A DNA stretch of 64,000 nt, from NCBI GenBank assembly GCA_016926955.1, contig JAFGNN010000030.1, positions 1-64,000 of the forward strand, given 5' to 3'. The notes beneath the pieces are model-generated. The model made no database searches. It was not told the DNA's origin and saw only the letters and a list, made by a program, of their open reading frames with translations. The position numbers and the translations under genes are program-made. Below are positions 52,273-61,865 of this stretch, piece by piece. Source of the stretch: Spirochaetales bacterium. Its GTDB lineage: Bacteria; Spirochaetota; Spirochaetia; Treponematales; UBA12059. How positions within the stretch are numbered: the first letter of the stretch is position 1; each line of letters starts with the position of its first letter.

Positions 52273-53528
52273 GCCGGTATACCTTCGCTCGCGTCCATGA
52301 GCCTGGAAAGCGTCTCATAGGCCGAAGCGGACCCTGTCGCTACCTCGATGTCCGACGGCATCGTCCGTCGACGCGGCCTTCGCCGCCTGGCGGTGCGCTC
52401 GCGGTCTTCCCTCCAGCGACGGAGCAACGTCGAGCCGTCACCGGGGAACTCGACACGGGCGTGCGATCCGGCGGCCGCGAGAACGAAGCGCCGGGCGTTT
52501 CCGTCGGGGAACCGCAGTTCGACGTTTCGATTGAGCGGATGCACGAGCAGGCTGACGAGCTCGCCGATCAGCGCGGCGGGCACCGTGTAGCGGTTGCCTT
52601 CGTGGCGGATCGTCCCTTCGCGGCCGACGTGGAGCGGGAGCTCCGTACGCACGTCGAAGTCCGTAGCCGGCAGGCTCTTGAGCTCGGGGCGTTCCCGCTC
52701 GAAGCGCGCGGCCCTGTTTTCCCCGAGGTCGACGATGGTCTTCGAGGATATCGTGTCGATCCAAGCTCCGATCTCGGCGTTGAGGTTTGAGAGCGAGAGT
52801 TCGCGCCCTTCCATGCGGGGCCAGAAGTTGTTGTCGAGATAGCCGATGGTTCGCTCGACCTTGCCTTTGGTTTCCGGCCGTCGGACGCGGCAACGCCGGG
52901 GTGCGAAGCCATAATGCGCCGCGAGCGCGAGCAGCCGCTTCGTCGGTTGCCAGACGCCTTCCGCGTCGGGGGCGAAGGCCGTGCGCATGTTGTCGTAGAG
53001 GATTTCGCAGGGCACGCCGCCGAAACAGTCGAAGGCGAGTACGTGGCAGGCGAGGAGCGTGGCCTGGTCCATCGAGGTGGTGAACCTGACGAACGGCTTC
53101 CTGGAATAGCCGAGCACCATGACGAACGCGTAGAGCTTGGTCAGGCGGCCATCGACAACCTGCTTGCCAAACTCCTTCCAGTCGACCTGGGCTTGCCTAC
53201 CCGGCTCGGTCTCGAAACGGATGGTCGCGGCTTTGGTCACCTTTCGGGTCACCGCCGCGGCGTAGTCCCGCAGGATGGATATCCGGCCCTGGTAACCCTG
53301 CTTCCTGAGGCGTTCGATCAACAGCTCGCGGTTGAGGAAGGGGTTGTCTTCGAGGACGGTGTCGATGAAGCCCTTGAACTCGTCGAGTTTGCTCTTTCGG
53401 ACTCGCTCATGTCGTGGCTCGCCATGGCGTCGCAGGTAATTCCGGACCGTACGGTCGGTGACGCCAAGCGCTTCCGCGATCTCCTTCTGCGTCTTCCCCT
53501 GTTATTGAAGGATCTTCGCCTTCAGCAT
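52269..53528 (-). pseudogene. istA: IS21-family transposase IstA with premature in-frame TAA at codon 9
   Basis: Minus-strand reading MLKAKILQ*QGKTQKEIAEALGVTDRTVRNYLRRHGEPRHERVRKSKLDEF...ERLRKQGYQGRISILRDYAAAV...RFETEPGRQAQVDWKEFG; stop at 53502-53504. Confidence 0.85.
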
Positions 53529-53673
53529 ACAGTGCTCCCTGGTCATGGACGGCTCCTGGTGTTTGGGTGTCTGGCGACTCCATACTACCAAGGACGTCCA
53601 TGGCCTTTTTTGCACCGAAAAGCGGAAAGCCTACATCGGTGATTTCCGGAAAATTAACATCGGTGATGATACA

Positions 53674-54509
53674 GGGGCCTTAAGAGTGACCTGGAAGAGT
53701 CTCACAAGCTGGTCTTCACAATGGTGAGTAATGGTTATCTTTTGGATGTTGACAAGCTGGTATTGTTGGAAGAGTTGGGTTTTTCTTCCATCCAAGTCAC
53801 GATAGACGGGAATGAAGAAGTTCATGATTCAAGAAGAGTTCTTAGGGATGGACGCGGAACGTATAAAAGAATCACGGCAAACCTGGATAGATACCTCATA
53901 TCACACAGGCCGATGAGGATTCATATCAATCTGGTGGTTGATGAAAGCAATGCCGAATCAGCAGTGCGTGAAAAAATGGAACTAGAAGAAAAGTGGCGAG
54001 GGAAAAACGTTTCATTTTACCTTTCTGAAATAACATCCACAAAACATGACGAATACAGCCTTGCGTCTTCAGATACCTATATCAATAATAATCCTGCCGA
54101 GGGTGTCAGCGTTTGTACGTCGCACGGAGATCACAATTTTATAATCGACTTCAAGGGTGATATTTACAAATGTATCACCGGCGCAGGAGATCCGGATTTT
54201 TGTATCGGAAACATAAAAGATGACCTACAGTCGATAAGAGTAGGTCAGGCAAAATACATCGAGCCTCGAAGTAACAACAAAAACTGTTCCAGCTGTGGGT
54301 TTTTACCAGTCTGTAAGCTGGGATGCCAATATTATACGATCAAAAATCCTTTGGCTGAAATCTGCAATAAAGATAAGCTGAAAGAGTACTATTTACATCT
54401 TGTTGCGAGGAAGAATGGAATTAAAGTAACAGAACTTGAGATCGTTGATGATGATGAGACGCGGGAAATCATTGTTGCTAAGACCATTGGGGAGTGGCAA
54501 GAGATATGA
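53674..54509 (+). pseudogene. C-terminal part of a radical SAM/SPASM maturase truncated by the IS21 element
   Basis: Frame open from the IS edge: GLKSDLEESHKLVFTMVSNGYLLDVDKLVLLEELGFSSIQVTIDGNEEVHDSRRVLRDGRGTYKRITANL...CSSCGFLPVCKLGCQYYTIKNPLAEIC (SPASM Cys pattern); N-terminal CxxxCxxC absent. Confidence 0.82.
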
Positions 54510-56248
54510 AATCTGGCATTGCACTCTTGATAAGAACCCTGCGTTTTCTGCTGACAAAAAACCCATGGTCACTTTTTGCGATTTTCATCTTGACTGCTGC
54601 GGAAGGGGCGCTTCCTGCCGTGCTCATACTAATCATGAAGGCGATCATAGACTCGATCGCGCATGGCGGTATGGCGGGATTGCCTGTGCTCGTGGCGCTT
54701 TGGTGCGCGGCGATGGCTGGGCAGTTCGGCATTTCGTTCGTCCTCAGGCGGATTCTTGACGGTTTCATCCTGGCTGCGTCGCATTCGACGAGCACGCTCG
54801 TCATAAGGAAGGGACTCTCTTTAAAGGGGCTCCGCTGCTTCGAGTCGGAAGCGTTCCACTCGATCTACTCGCGCCTGGCGAACACGGACTATCGAGTCGA
54901 AAACTTTGTCAACAACTTCCGCTACCTTTTCAAAAATCTCGTGCAGTTCCTGTCTGTGTTTGCTATCTTTTGGCCGCTCGGTGCATGGATACCACTCGCG
55001 ATCGCCGTTTCAGCCGTGCCCGGCGTCATCGCCTCTACCCGGAACGCTCGGCTCGCGATGGAGCACGAGGACAGCATCGATGGAACACAGCGCCGGGCGG
55101 CGTACTTCCGGAACGCTGTTGTAAGTCCCGCGACGGTGAAGGAAAACCAGATTTTCGGATTTGGCGCACTGCTTTCCAACCGTTACCTTACCGCGCAGAC
55201 AGAACTAAAGCGACGTGCCCTCGCTTATAGCAGCAAGAAAGCGTGGAATGAATTTATCGGAACGCTATTTCGCATCGTCGCCGTGGGATTCATTATGGTT
55301 GGGCTCGCGGATCGAGTGGCAAAAGGCTTGATTTCAGTTGGCCAACTCGCGCTTTTCCTCCAGTCGATCTTTCATTTTTCGACAGCGATGCTCGAGCTGG
55401 TTGAATTTTGGTCGTTCCAAGCACCAGCGCTCCAGTATTTCGCGAAGCTATTTGATTTTTTGGCTACGAAAGACACCTTGGTCCTTCCAATAAACGCAAT
55501 CGTCCTGGATGGTGAAATTGAACGGGTCGAATTCAAGAACGTGTCCTTCGCGTACGAACCGGGACGAGCCGCGCTGTGTGGCGTGAGTTTCACGATCGAG
55601 CGGGGTCAGGCGATTGCACTGGTCGGAGAAAATGGCGCAGGCAAGACAACCATCGTGAAGCTAATTGCGCGACTTTATGACCCTGATTCTGGTGAAATTC
55701 TCGTGAACGGCATCGATCTCAGGAATATCGACGTGGATTTGTGGCGCGCCCGGATTTCCGCCGTGTTTCAAGATTTCGCGCGCTACCACCTGAGTGTGGC
55801 GGAGAATGTATCTCCTGACGGAACAGCGTCGTCCGGCGAATTCTGGAACAAAGGATTCTTGGATCTAGGATTTATTGATGAGTTGCCTGGACGCGGGGAG
55901 GCAACGCTCGGGAAAGAGTTCGGCGGCACCGAGCTCTCGGGTGGCCAGTGGCAGAAGCTCGCTATCGCCCGGGGTCTCGTGAAGCCGCACGAGATCTTGC
56001 TCGTCGACGAGCCGACCGCGAGCATCGATCCGATTCAAGAAGCTGACGTGTATCGCGCGTTGTTCGAGAAGAAGGCTGCTCTTTCCTTGCTCGTGACGCA
56101 TCGGCTCGGCAGTGTGAAGAACGCTGATCACATCCTGGTGCTGAAGGACGGGCGGGTGGTGGAACAGGGGGCGCACGATGAGCTTGTGGCCGCAGGTGGA
56201 TGCTACAAGACGCTTTATGATTCTCAGGCTGGACTCTATAAACAGTAA
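54506..56248 (+). CDS. ABC transporter, fused TM and ATPase domains (exporter type)
   Basis: VALVGENGAGKTTIVKLIARLYDPDSGEILVNGIDLRNID, ELSGGQWQKLAIARGLVKPHEILLVDEPTASIDP; ATGA overlap with the SPASM gene. Confidence 0.92.
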   Translation: MKSGIALLIRTLRFLLTKNPWSLFAIFILTAAEGALPAVLILIMKAIIDSIAHGGMAGLPVLVALWCAAMAGQFGISFVLRRILDGFILAASHSTSTLVIRKGLSLKGLRCFESEAFHSIYSRLANTDYRVENFVNNFRYLFKNLVQFLSVFAIFWPLGAWIPLAIAVSAVPGVIASTRNARLAMEHEDSIDGTQRRAAYFRNAVVSPATVKENQIFGFGALLSNRYLTAQTELKRRALAYSSKKAWNEFIGTLFRIVAVGFIMVGLADRVAKGLISVGQLALFLQSIFHFSTAMLELVEFWSFQAPALQYFAKLFDFLATKDTLVLPINAIVLDGEIERVEFKNVSFAYEPGRAALCGVSFTIERGQAIALVGENGAGKTTIVKLIARLYDPDSGEILVNGIDLRNIDVDLWRARISAVFQDFARYHLSVAENVSPDGTASSGEFWNKGFLDLGFIDELPGRGEATLGKEFGGTELSGGQWQKLAIARGLVKPHEILLVDEPTASIDPIQEADVYRALFEKKAALSLLVTHRLGSVKNADHILVLKDGRVVEQGAHDELVAAGGCYKTLYDSQAGLYKQ

Positions 56249-56527
56249 GCAAGGAATCTGATCGGTTGTTGGCCTGCCGCGAAGCCAAGCGGACGGCGAA
56301 TAGGACCGAAGCGGCCGGGATTAATGGCTCGGCCGCGATGAGATAGTCACACGAGCGACTACGACAATAATTTCCACTCCGAAAACGAGCCGAAGGCTCG
56401 TAGGAAGCGCGACGACGGGCGTGCGAAGCACCCGCCCCAAAAGCGGGAGGCGCGGTCCTCTCCCGTGGGCGCGGCGTGATTGGGCTAACCCGGCCGACGT
56501 TTTTGAGCATACAGGTCGGACGGCGGG

Positions 56528-56593
56528 TGACTCAGGACAACACGCCCCCGAGTGAAGCGCAGCTGAACGAGAGGGGTGTGTTGTCCTGAGTCA
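56528..56593. repeat. Long inverted repeat (21-bp arms, one mismatch, 24-nt loop)
   Basis: TGACTCAGGACAACACGCCCC ... GGGGTGTGTTGTCCTGAGTCA. Confidence 0.95.
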
Positions 56594-56688
56594 GGCCCCG
56601 CTCCGGTCGGCATGGATAAAACCCATCGCCGCATTAACAGGATAGCGCCGCGCTTCCCGCAGGAAGGGGAACAACGTGCTCCCCCTTC

Positions 56689-57480
56689 CTATATCCTCGC
56701 CCCCATCTTGTTCCCCGACTCGTAGCGCTTCAGGCCCGCGCGGAAAAGTGCGCGCGTCAGGAGGAGCCACGCGAGCGCGGCCGCCCAGACGATGCCGACG
56801 GCGCCCCAGTCGAGGCCGCGCCAGGCGGCGAGCGGCACGTAGGCGACGAAGGCCGAGGGCACGAGCGTGTAGAAGATCCAGCGCATGCCCGGGTCGAAGA
56901 TGGTCTCGGGGTAGAGCGAGAACGAGAGCAGGAATTCCTGCAGCGCTCCCGAGATGCCCTGCGAGTCGCCGAGCCAGAACGCGAGGGTCTCCGCCGCGGA
57001 GAACGCGGCCGCGAACACGAGCGCCGCCGCGGGGATGATGGCGAGGAACATGAGCCAGCGCTCCAGGCCGACGCCGGGCATGAGCGCGAGCACGATGAAG
57101 CCGTAGGCGAAGTCGCCCCAGGCGCTGACGATGGTGCGCGAGCAGACCACGTTGAGCCAGACGTCGCGGGGCTGGAGCAGGTACACGTCGAGCTCGCCCT
57201 CGCGCACCATGCGCGAGATGGAGCGGATGTTCCCGGCGACGACGTGCGCGAGGCCGAAGGCGGTGCTCGACACGGCCCACACGAACATGATGTCGGAGAA
57301 GCCGTAGCCGCCGACGCCGCCCGTGCGGTCGATGAGGACCTTCCAGAAGACGGCGAAGGCGGCGTTGTTCAGCATCATGCCGAAGACTTGCAGGAAGAAA
57401 TTGACGCGGTACTCGAGCACGGCCTTGGCGTTGACGGCGAAGGCGCGGCCGAGGAAGCGAAGGGTCGAAGCGACGCGCAT
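56689..57480 (-). CDS. ABC-2 type transporter permease
   Basis: VNFFLQVFGMMLNNAAFAVFWKVLIDRTGGVGGYGFSDIMFVWAVSSTAFGLAHVVAGNIRSISRMVREGELDVYLLQP. Confidence 0.87.
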   Translation of the reverse strand: MRVASTLRFLGRAFAVNAKAVLEYRVNFFLQVFGMMLNNAAFAVFWKVLIDRTGGVGGYGFSDIMFVWAVSSTAFGLAHVVAGNIRSISRMVREGELDVYLLQPRDVWLNVVCSRTIVSAWGDFAYGFIVLALMPGVGLERWLMFLAIIPAAALVFAAAFSAAETLAFWLGDSQGISGALQEFLLSFSLYPETIFDPGMRWIFYTLVPSAFVAYVPLAAWRGLDWGAVGIVWAAALAWLLLTRALFRAGLKRYESGNKMGARI

Positions 57481-57482
57481 GT

Positions 57483-58295
57483 TCAACCTCCGTTGACGAC
57501 GACGTGCCGGCGCCCGGCGGCGAAGACCGCGGACGAAAGCAGGGCGGCCGCCAGCACCCAGGCGGCCTGGACGCCCAGGATCGAGAGCGCGGCGCGCGGC
57601 TCGAAGGCGACCAGGATGCGCGCGGGCGACCAGGCGATGGCGGGGAAGGGCGTCCAGCGCGCGATGGCGCGGGCGGCGTCCGGCAGGAACTCGATCGGGA
57701 TCAGGGTGCCGACCACGAGCGCCAGCTTCTGGTAGATCCAGTAGAAGGCGTCGTTCTCCTCGAGTCGGAAGGCAGTCATGGCCAGCGACATCTGGAGGAA
57801 GAACTGGAGGCACGCCGAGAGGACGAGCGAGACCACGAGCGCCGGAACGACCGCGAACGCGAGTCCCGCGGGCACGGGCGGCGGCCCGACGAGCGCGAAG
57901 CCGAGCGCGAAGCCGACGGCGCCGAAAACCGCGAGGTCGAGCAGGGCCGGCCCGACGCGCTCGGCGAACGAGGCGGGGATGAAGCCGTAGGGCCGCGCCA
58001 GGCGGTAGACGATCTGCCCGTTCTTGAGCTCTTCCGACACGCGCGCGAAGAAGGCGCTGAAGGAGAAGATGGGCAGTTCCGCGACGATGAAGTACCAGGT
58101 GGACATGACGCGGTCGTAGCCGGCGATGCTCGCCTGCCCCGCGTACACGGCGGCCCAGATGCGCGAGAACACGAACACGAAGAGCCCGTAGGTCAGGTAG
58201 CGCGCGGTGGAGCTGGCCAGGTACGCGAACTTCTCGCGGATCGCGACTGAGGCGATGACCGAGTATTTCCTAAGCGCGAGCGCCGGCCGCGACAT
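57483..58295 (-). CDS. ABC-2 type transporter permease
   Basis: FSAFFARVSEELKNGQIVYRLARPYGFIPASFAERVGPALLDLAVFG; paired with the adjacent permease and ATPase. Confidence 0.87.
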   Translation of the reverse strand: MSRPALALRKYSVIASVAIREKFAYLASSTARYLTYGLFVFVFSRIWAAVYAGQASIAGYDRVMSTWYFIVAELPIFSFSAFFARVSEELKNGQIVYRLARPYGFIPASFAERVGPALLDLAVFGAVGFALGFALVGPPPVPAGLAFAVVPALVVSLVLSACLQFFLQMSLAMTAFRLEENDAFYWIYQKLALVVGTLIPIEFLPDAARAIARWTPFPAIAWSPARILVAFEPRAALSILGVQAAWVLAAALLSSAVFAAGRRHVVVNGG

Positions 58296-59283
58296 GGGCT
58301 TCCTCCTCGGAGCGGCTCGCGAAGATGGCTGCGATGATGTCCTCGAGCGGCTCGTCCTCGACGGTCAGGTCGACGATTTCTCCGCGATCGGCGAGCACCT
58401 TGATGACGTCCTCGAGCCGGTGCTTCGTGGTGTCGACCTCGTACTTCGCGGCGTCCTCGGTGTGCTTCAGGGGCTCGAGGCCGGGCAGCGAGGAATCGGC
58501 GGGTCCGGCCCACTTCACGCCGACGCGCTTCCGTTTGAGCGCGCGATGCTTGAGTTCCTTCATCGACTCGTCGACCACCACGGTGCCGTGGTGGATGATG
58601 ATGGCCCGCTTGCACACCTTCTCGATGTCCCCGATGTCGTGGCTCGTGAGGAAGATCGTAACGCCGTCCTCGCGGCGGAGCTCGTCGAGCAGGACGCGCA
58701 CCTCGCGCTTGGCCACCACGTCGAGCCCGATGGTCGGTTCGTCGAGGAAGAGGATCCGCGGCTTGTGCAGGAGACTCGCGGCGATCTCGCAGCGCACCCG
58801 CTCGCCGAGCGAAAGCTTGCGGATCGGCGTCTCGAGGTAGGGCGCGAGGGCGAAGCGCTCCACGAGCTCGCCCGTGCGCCGCGCGAGCGTGGCGTCGTCG
58901 ATCTCGTACACGGCGCCGAGCAGGCGGAAGCTGTCGCTCGCGGGCAGGTGGTACCAGAGCTGGCTCTTCTGCCCGAACACCGTGCCGATGCCCATGGCGA
59001 GCTTCATGCGGTCGCGCGCGGGGTCGAGGCCCAGCACGCGCGCCGTGCCGCCCGAGGGGTGGAGGATGCCGGTGAGCATCTTGATGGTGGTGGACTTGCC
59101 GGCGCCGTTGGGCCCGAGGAAGGCGAGCACCTCGCCGGCCTCGACTTCGAGGTCGATGCCGCGCACGGCGTTCACGATGCGCTTTTCGGGCTTCACGATG
59201 GACTTGAGCGAGGCGGCGAATCCGCGGGGGCGCACCCTGGATTCGAAGGTCCTCGACAGGCCGCGGGTTTCGATGACGGTCAT
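58270..59283 (-). CDS. ABC-2 type transporter ATP-binding protein
   Basis: FLGPNGAGKSTTIKMLTGILHPSGGTARVLGLDPARDR, LSLGERVRCEIAASLLHKPRILFLDEPTIGLDVVAKREVR. Confidence 0.94.
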   Translation of the reverse strand: MTVIETRGLSRTFESRVRPRGFAASLKSIVKPEKRIVNAVRGIDLEVEAGEVLAFLGPNGAGKSTTIKMLTGILHPSGGTARVLGLDPARDRMKLAMGIGTVFGQKSQLWYHLPASDSFRLLGAVYEIDDATLARRTGELVERFALAPYLETPIRKLSLGERVRCEIAASLLHKPRILFLDEPTIGLDVVAKREVRVLLDELRREDGVTIFLTSHDIGDIEKVCKRAIIIHHGTVVVDESMKELKHRALKRKRVGVKWAGPADSSLPGLEPLKHTEDAAKYEVDTTKHRLEDVIKVLADRGEIVDLTVEDEPLEDIIAAIFASRSEEEAHVAAGARA

Positions 59284-59552
59284 GGCCGTCTCCCCATGGC
59301 GGGGCGGCCGCGCGGACGCGGGGGAGCCCCGAAGGTCGAGACTCCGTCCTCGGGCTTTTTTCCCGTGGGTGTCGCGGGGCTACGCCCGCCGGCGCCGCTC
59401 GGTCGCTGCCGCGGAAGCCGCGGGTCCGGCCGCGAATCGGCAGGAGCGCGCTTCCCGCGAGGAACCCTAGGCGCCCTCTCGAGATATTGAAGCAAAGTGA
59501 AACGCCGCCTGAGGGGGCGCGTCAAGGGGTGCGGGTGTTTCTCTATAAAGAG

Positions 59553-60323
59553 TTATCGATTCCCGTCGGACTTCCGCCCGGCCAGTTCCCAGCAGAACAC
59601 GGTGGCGGCCTGCGCGACGTTGAGGCTCTCGACCTCGCCTGAGCCGGGTATCGAGACGAGCTTGTCCATCAGCTGGCGCACGGCGGGGGACAGACCTTCC
59701 TCCTCGTTGCCGAGGAAGAGCGCGACGCCCTGACCCGCGCCCAGCTGGGCGGAGAGCACCCCGGCCCCGATCTTGCCGCGGTGGTCAGCGCCGACGCGGA
59801 TCAGCTTGCCCTCGGCGATGCGGGCAAAGGCCGCAGCGGTCTGCGTTCGGTGGATTCGGACGAGCTCCATGCCGCCCTGGGCCACGCGGTAGGCGCTCGT
59901 GGTGGGCTTGGCGTCCTTGTCGTCGTCGGAGACCACGAGGGTGCGGATGCCGAAAAAGGCCATGGAGCGTACGACGGCGCCGAGGTTGAGCGCGTTGCCG
60001 ATGCCGTCGAGCGCGACGACCTTCTCGCCGGCCCGCGCCCACGCTTCGACGAGCCTCGCGTCAACCGGCTCGATGCGGGGCGGCTCGATCATGGCCACGA
60101 CGCCCTGGTGATGCACCGTGTCGGAGAGCTTTTCGAGGTCTGCTTCGGCAACGACATTGTAGGGCTTCTTGTCGGCGGCCATGCGGGAGCAGAGTTCGCC
60201 GAATTCCCTCGCGCGGTCGCGGTGGATATAGAGCCTGGCAATGCGCTCCGGGTGGCGTTCGGCGAGGGCTTGGACGGCTGCGCGGCCGCAGACCGCGAGC
60301 TCGTTGCGGATGGTGTTTTTCAC
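59553..60323 (-). CDS. TrmH/SpoU-family RNA 2'-O-ribose methyltransferase
   Basis: VVALDGIGNALNLGAVVRSMAFFGI, ALFLGNEEEGLSPAVRQLMDKLVSIPGSGEVESLNVAQAATVFCWE. Confidence 0.93.
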   Translation of the reverse strand: MKNTIRNELAVCGRAAVQALAERHPERIARLYIHRDRAREFGELCSRMAADKKPYNVVAEADLEKLSDTVHHQGVVAMIEPPRIEPVDARLVEAWARAGEKVVALDGIGNALNLGAVVRSMAFFGIRTLVVSDDDKDAKPTTSAYRVAQGGMELVRIHRTQTAAAFARIAEGKLIRVGADHRGKIGAGVLSAQLGAGQGVALFLGNEEEGLSPAVRQLMDKLVSIPGSGEVESLNVAQAATVFCWELAGRKSDGNR

Positions 60324-60462
60324 ATATTGATACTAGCGGAGCGGAGCGGAATGGACAACCGGAGGGTGGGGAACCGAGTGGTTCGAGAGGGACAGAGCTT
60401 TTCCGTCAGGATCCGGCCGCCGCGTTCATGAGGACCGCGACGGCCGGAGTTGGCTCCGAGGC

Positions 60463-60993
60463 TCAGTCGTTCTCGCCGATTTCGGTGAAGTCGAGGGGAA
60501 TCGATGGTTTGCGCTTCCCGAGCTCGATATTGAGCATGAACGTGCCTTGCTTCGAATCGCCGAGCAAAGCGAGGTTGCGGAGTATCTCCTCGGCGTTCTT
60601 TTCCTCTTCCACTTGTTCGTTGATGTACCACTGGCAGAGGACCTGGGTCGGGTAATCTTTTTCCGCCAGCGCCAACTCGTAGAGCTCGTTGATGCTTGCG
60701 GTGACCTTCTGCTCATGGGCGAGAACCCGTTCGAACACGGCTTTTACTGAGCTCTCCTTGAGTTCCTGTTTCGGAATTCCGGGTACCTCGAAGCTCGCGT
60801 CGCGATCCTGGAGGTAACGAGCGAATTTCATGGCATGGAACATTTCTTCGTGGTATTGGATGGTCAGCCACGCGGCCAGGCCTTCATAGCCTTCATCGGT
60901 CATGCGCGAGGCCATGGCGAGGTATAGGAAGGCGGATTCCATCTCTCGCTCGATCTGCAGGTTGATCCTGTCAGCGACTTTCTTCGAAATCAT
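60463..60993 (-). CDS. Ferritin
   Basis: INLQIEREMESAFLYLAMASRMTDEGYEGLAAWLTIQYHEEMFHAMKFARYLQDRD, QWYINEQVEEEKNAEEIL. Confidence 0.94.
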   Translation of the reverse strand: MISKKVADRINLQIEREMESAFLYLAMASRMTDEGYEGLAAWLTIQYHEEMFHAMKFARYLQDRDASFEVPGIPKQELKESSVKAVFERVLAHEQKVTASINELYELALAEKDYPTQVLCQWYINEQVEEEKNAEEILRNLALLGDSKQGTFMLNIELGKRKPSIPLDFTEIGEND

Positions 60994-61229
60994 CAAAAAC
61001 CTCCTGAAGGATTGCCCGACGACGTTTCGGGCGGGGCGACGCTGGAGCGATGGCCCGCATACCATATAAAAGTAGTAATTTACATCTCCGGAAGCAAGGA
61101 AGGCGCGCCCGAGCGGAACACTGCGCAAGGGTGCGCGGGCAACGGGCGCGAACAGGTGTCCGGGCGTAGGCGGTCCCGCTTGACAAGCCGCGGGGTCGGC
61201 GTATGTTTGTTAGGGAAAATGGAGCTTCA

Positions 61230-61814
61230 ATGGCACACGAAGATAATCTGAACACCGAGCTTGCCCGGCGGGTCGTCCAGCTGGTCGGAGAGGCTACGGG
61301 ACACAACGTCAACGTGATGGGACAGGACGGACTGATAATCGCCTCGACCGATCCGGCCCGTGTCGGGACCATCCATGACGGCGCCCGCCGCATCATGGCG
61401 GGCGAAGTGGACGAGATCGCCGTGACGCCCGAGATGGCCGCGGGCATGGCGGGAACCAAAGCCGGTTACAACGGCGTGATCACCTGGAATGAGCGTCGGG
61501 TGGCCTGCATCGGCATATCCGGCGATCCGGCGATGGTCAAGCCGGTGCAGAAAATGGCGGAGATCGTGGTTCGAGAGGAGCTCGACCGGCTCGCCGCCCG
61601 AAGGCGCGAACAGGAATTCATCTCGTCGATGGACGCGGAAATCGCCGATATAGCCGAGCGCATGATGGTTCTATCGCTCAACGGGTCCATCCAGGCGGCG
61701 CGGGTAGGCGCCGCCGGCAGGGGTTTCAAGATCGTCGTGCAGGAAATGCGAAGCCTTGCGGCCCAGATTCAGGAGAAAGTGCGGCGCCTCGACGAGGCGG
61801 CGCGGGAAGATTGA
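61230..61814 (+). CDS. Sugar-diacid-recognition-like N-terminus plus short chemoreceptor-like signalling tip
   Basis: ELARRVVQLVGEATGHNVNVMGQDGLIIASTDPARVGTIHDGA (CdaR-like) and AERMMVLSLNGSIQAARVGAAGRGFKIVVQEMRSLA (MCP tip-like). Confidence 0.75.
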   Translation: MAHEDNLNTELARRVVQLVGEATGHNVNVMGQDGLIIASTDPARVGTIHDGARRIMAGEVDEIAVTPEMAAGMAGTKAGYNGVITWNERRVACIGISGDPAMVKPVQKMAEIVVREELDRLAARRREQEFISSMDAEIADIAERMMVLSLNGSIQAARVGAAGRGFKIVVQEMRSLAAQIQEKVRRLDEAARED

Positions 61815-61865
61815 GCGCAGGCGTTTACCGGCCAGGCACTCCGGACAGAAGCAATGGAGGAAACC

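Larger units (their letters stand above)
51432..53673 (-). mobile_element. IS21-family insertion sequence
   Basis: istA/istB pair bounded by imperfect inverted repeats: left TGTCAACACCGATTTAGTTTTTCCGCTTTTCACCGATTTCAGCTTTCCGCTTTTCGGCGC, right (RC) TGTATCATCACCGATGTTAATTTTCCGGAAATCACCGATGTAGGCTTTCCGCTTTTCGGTGC. Confidence 0.93.

Noticed and set aside
56480-56600. Integron attC-like site
   Set aside because: GGCTAACCCGGCCG resembles one half-site, but no matching GTTRRRY partner or integrase was found; the long hairpin is too perfect for attC.
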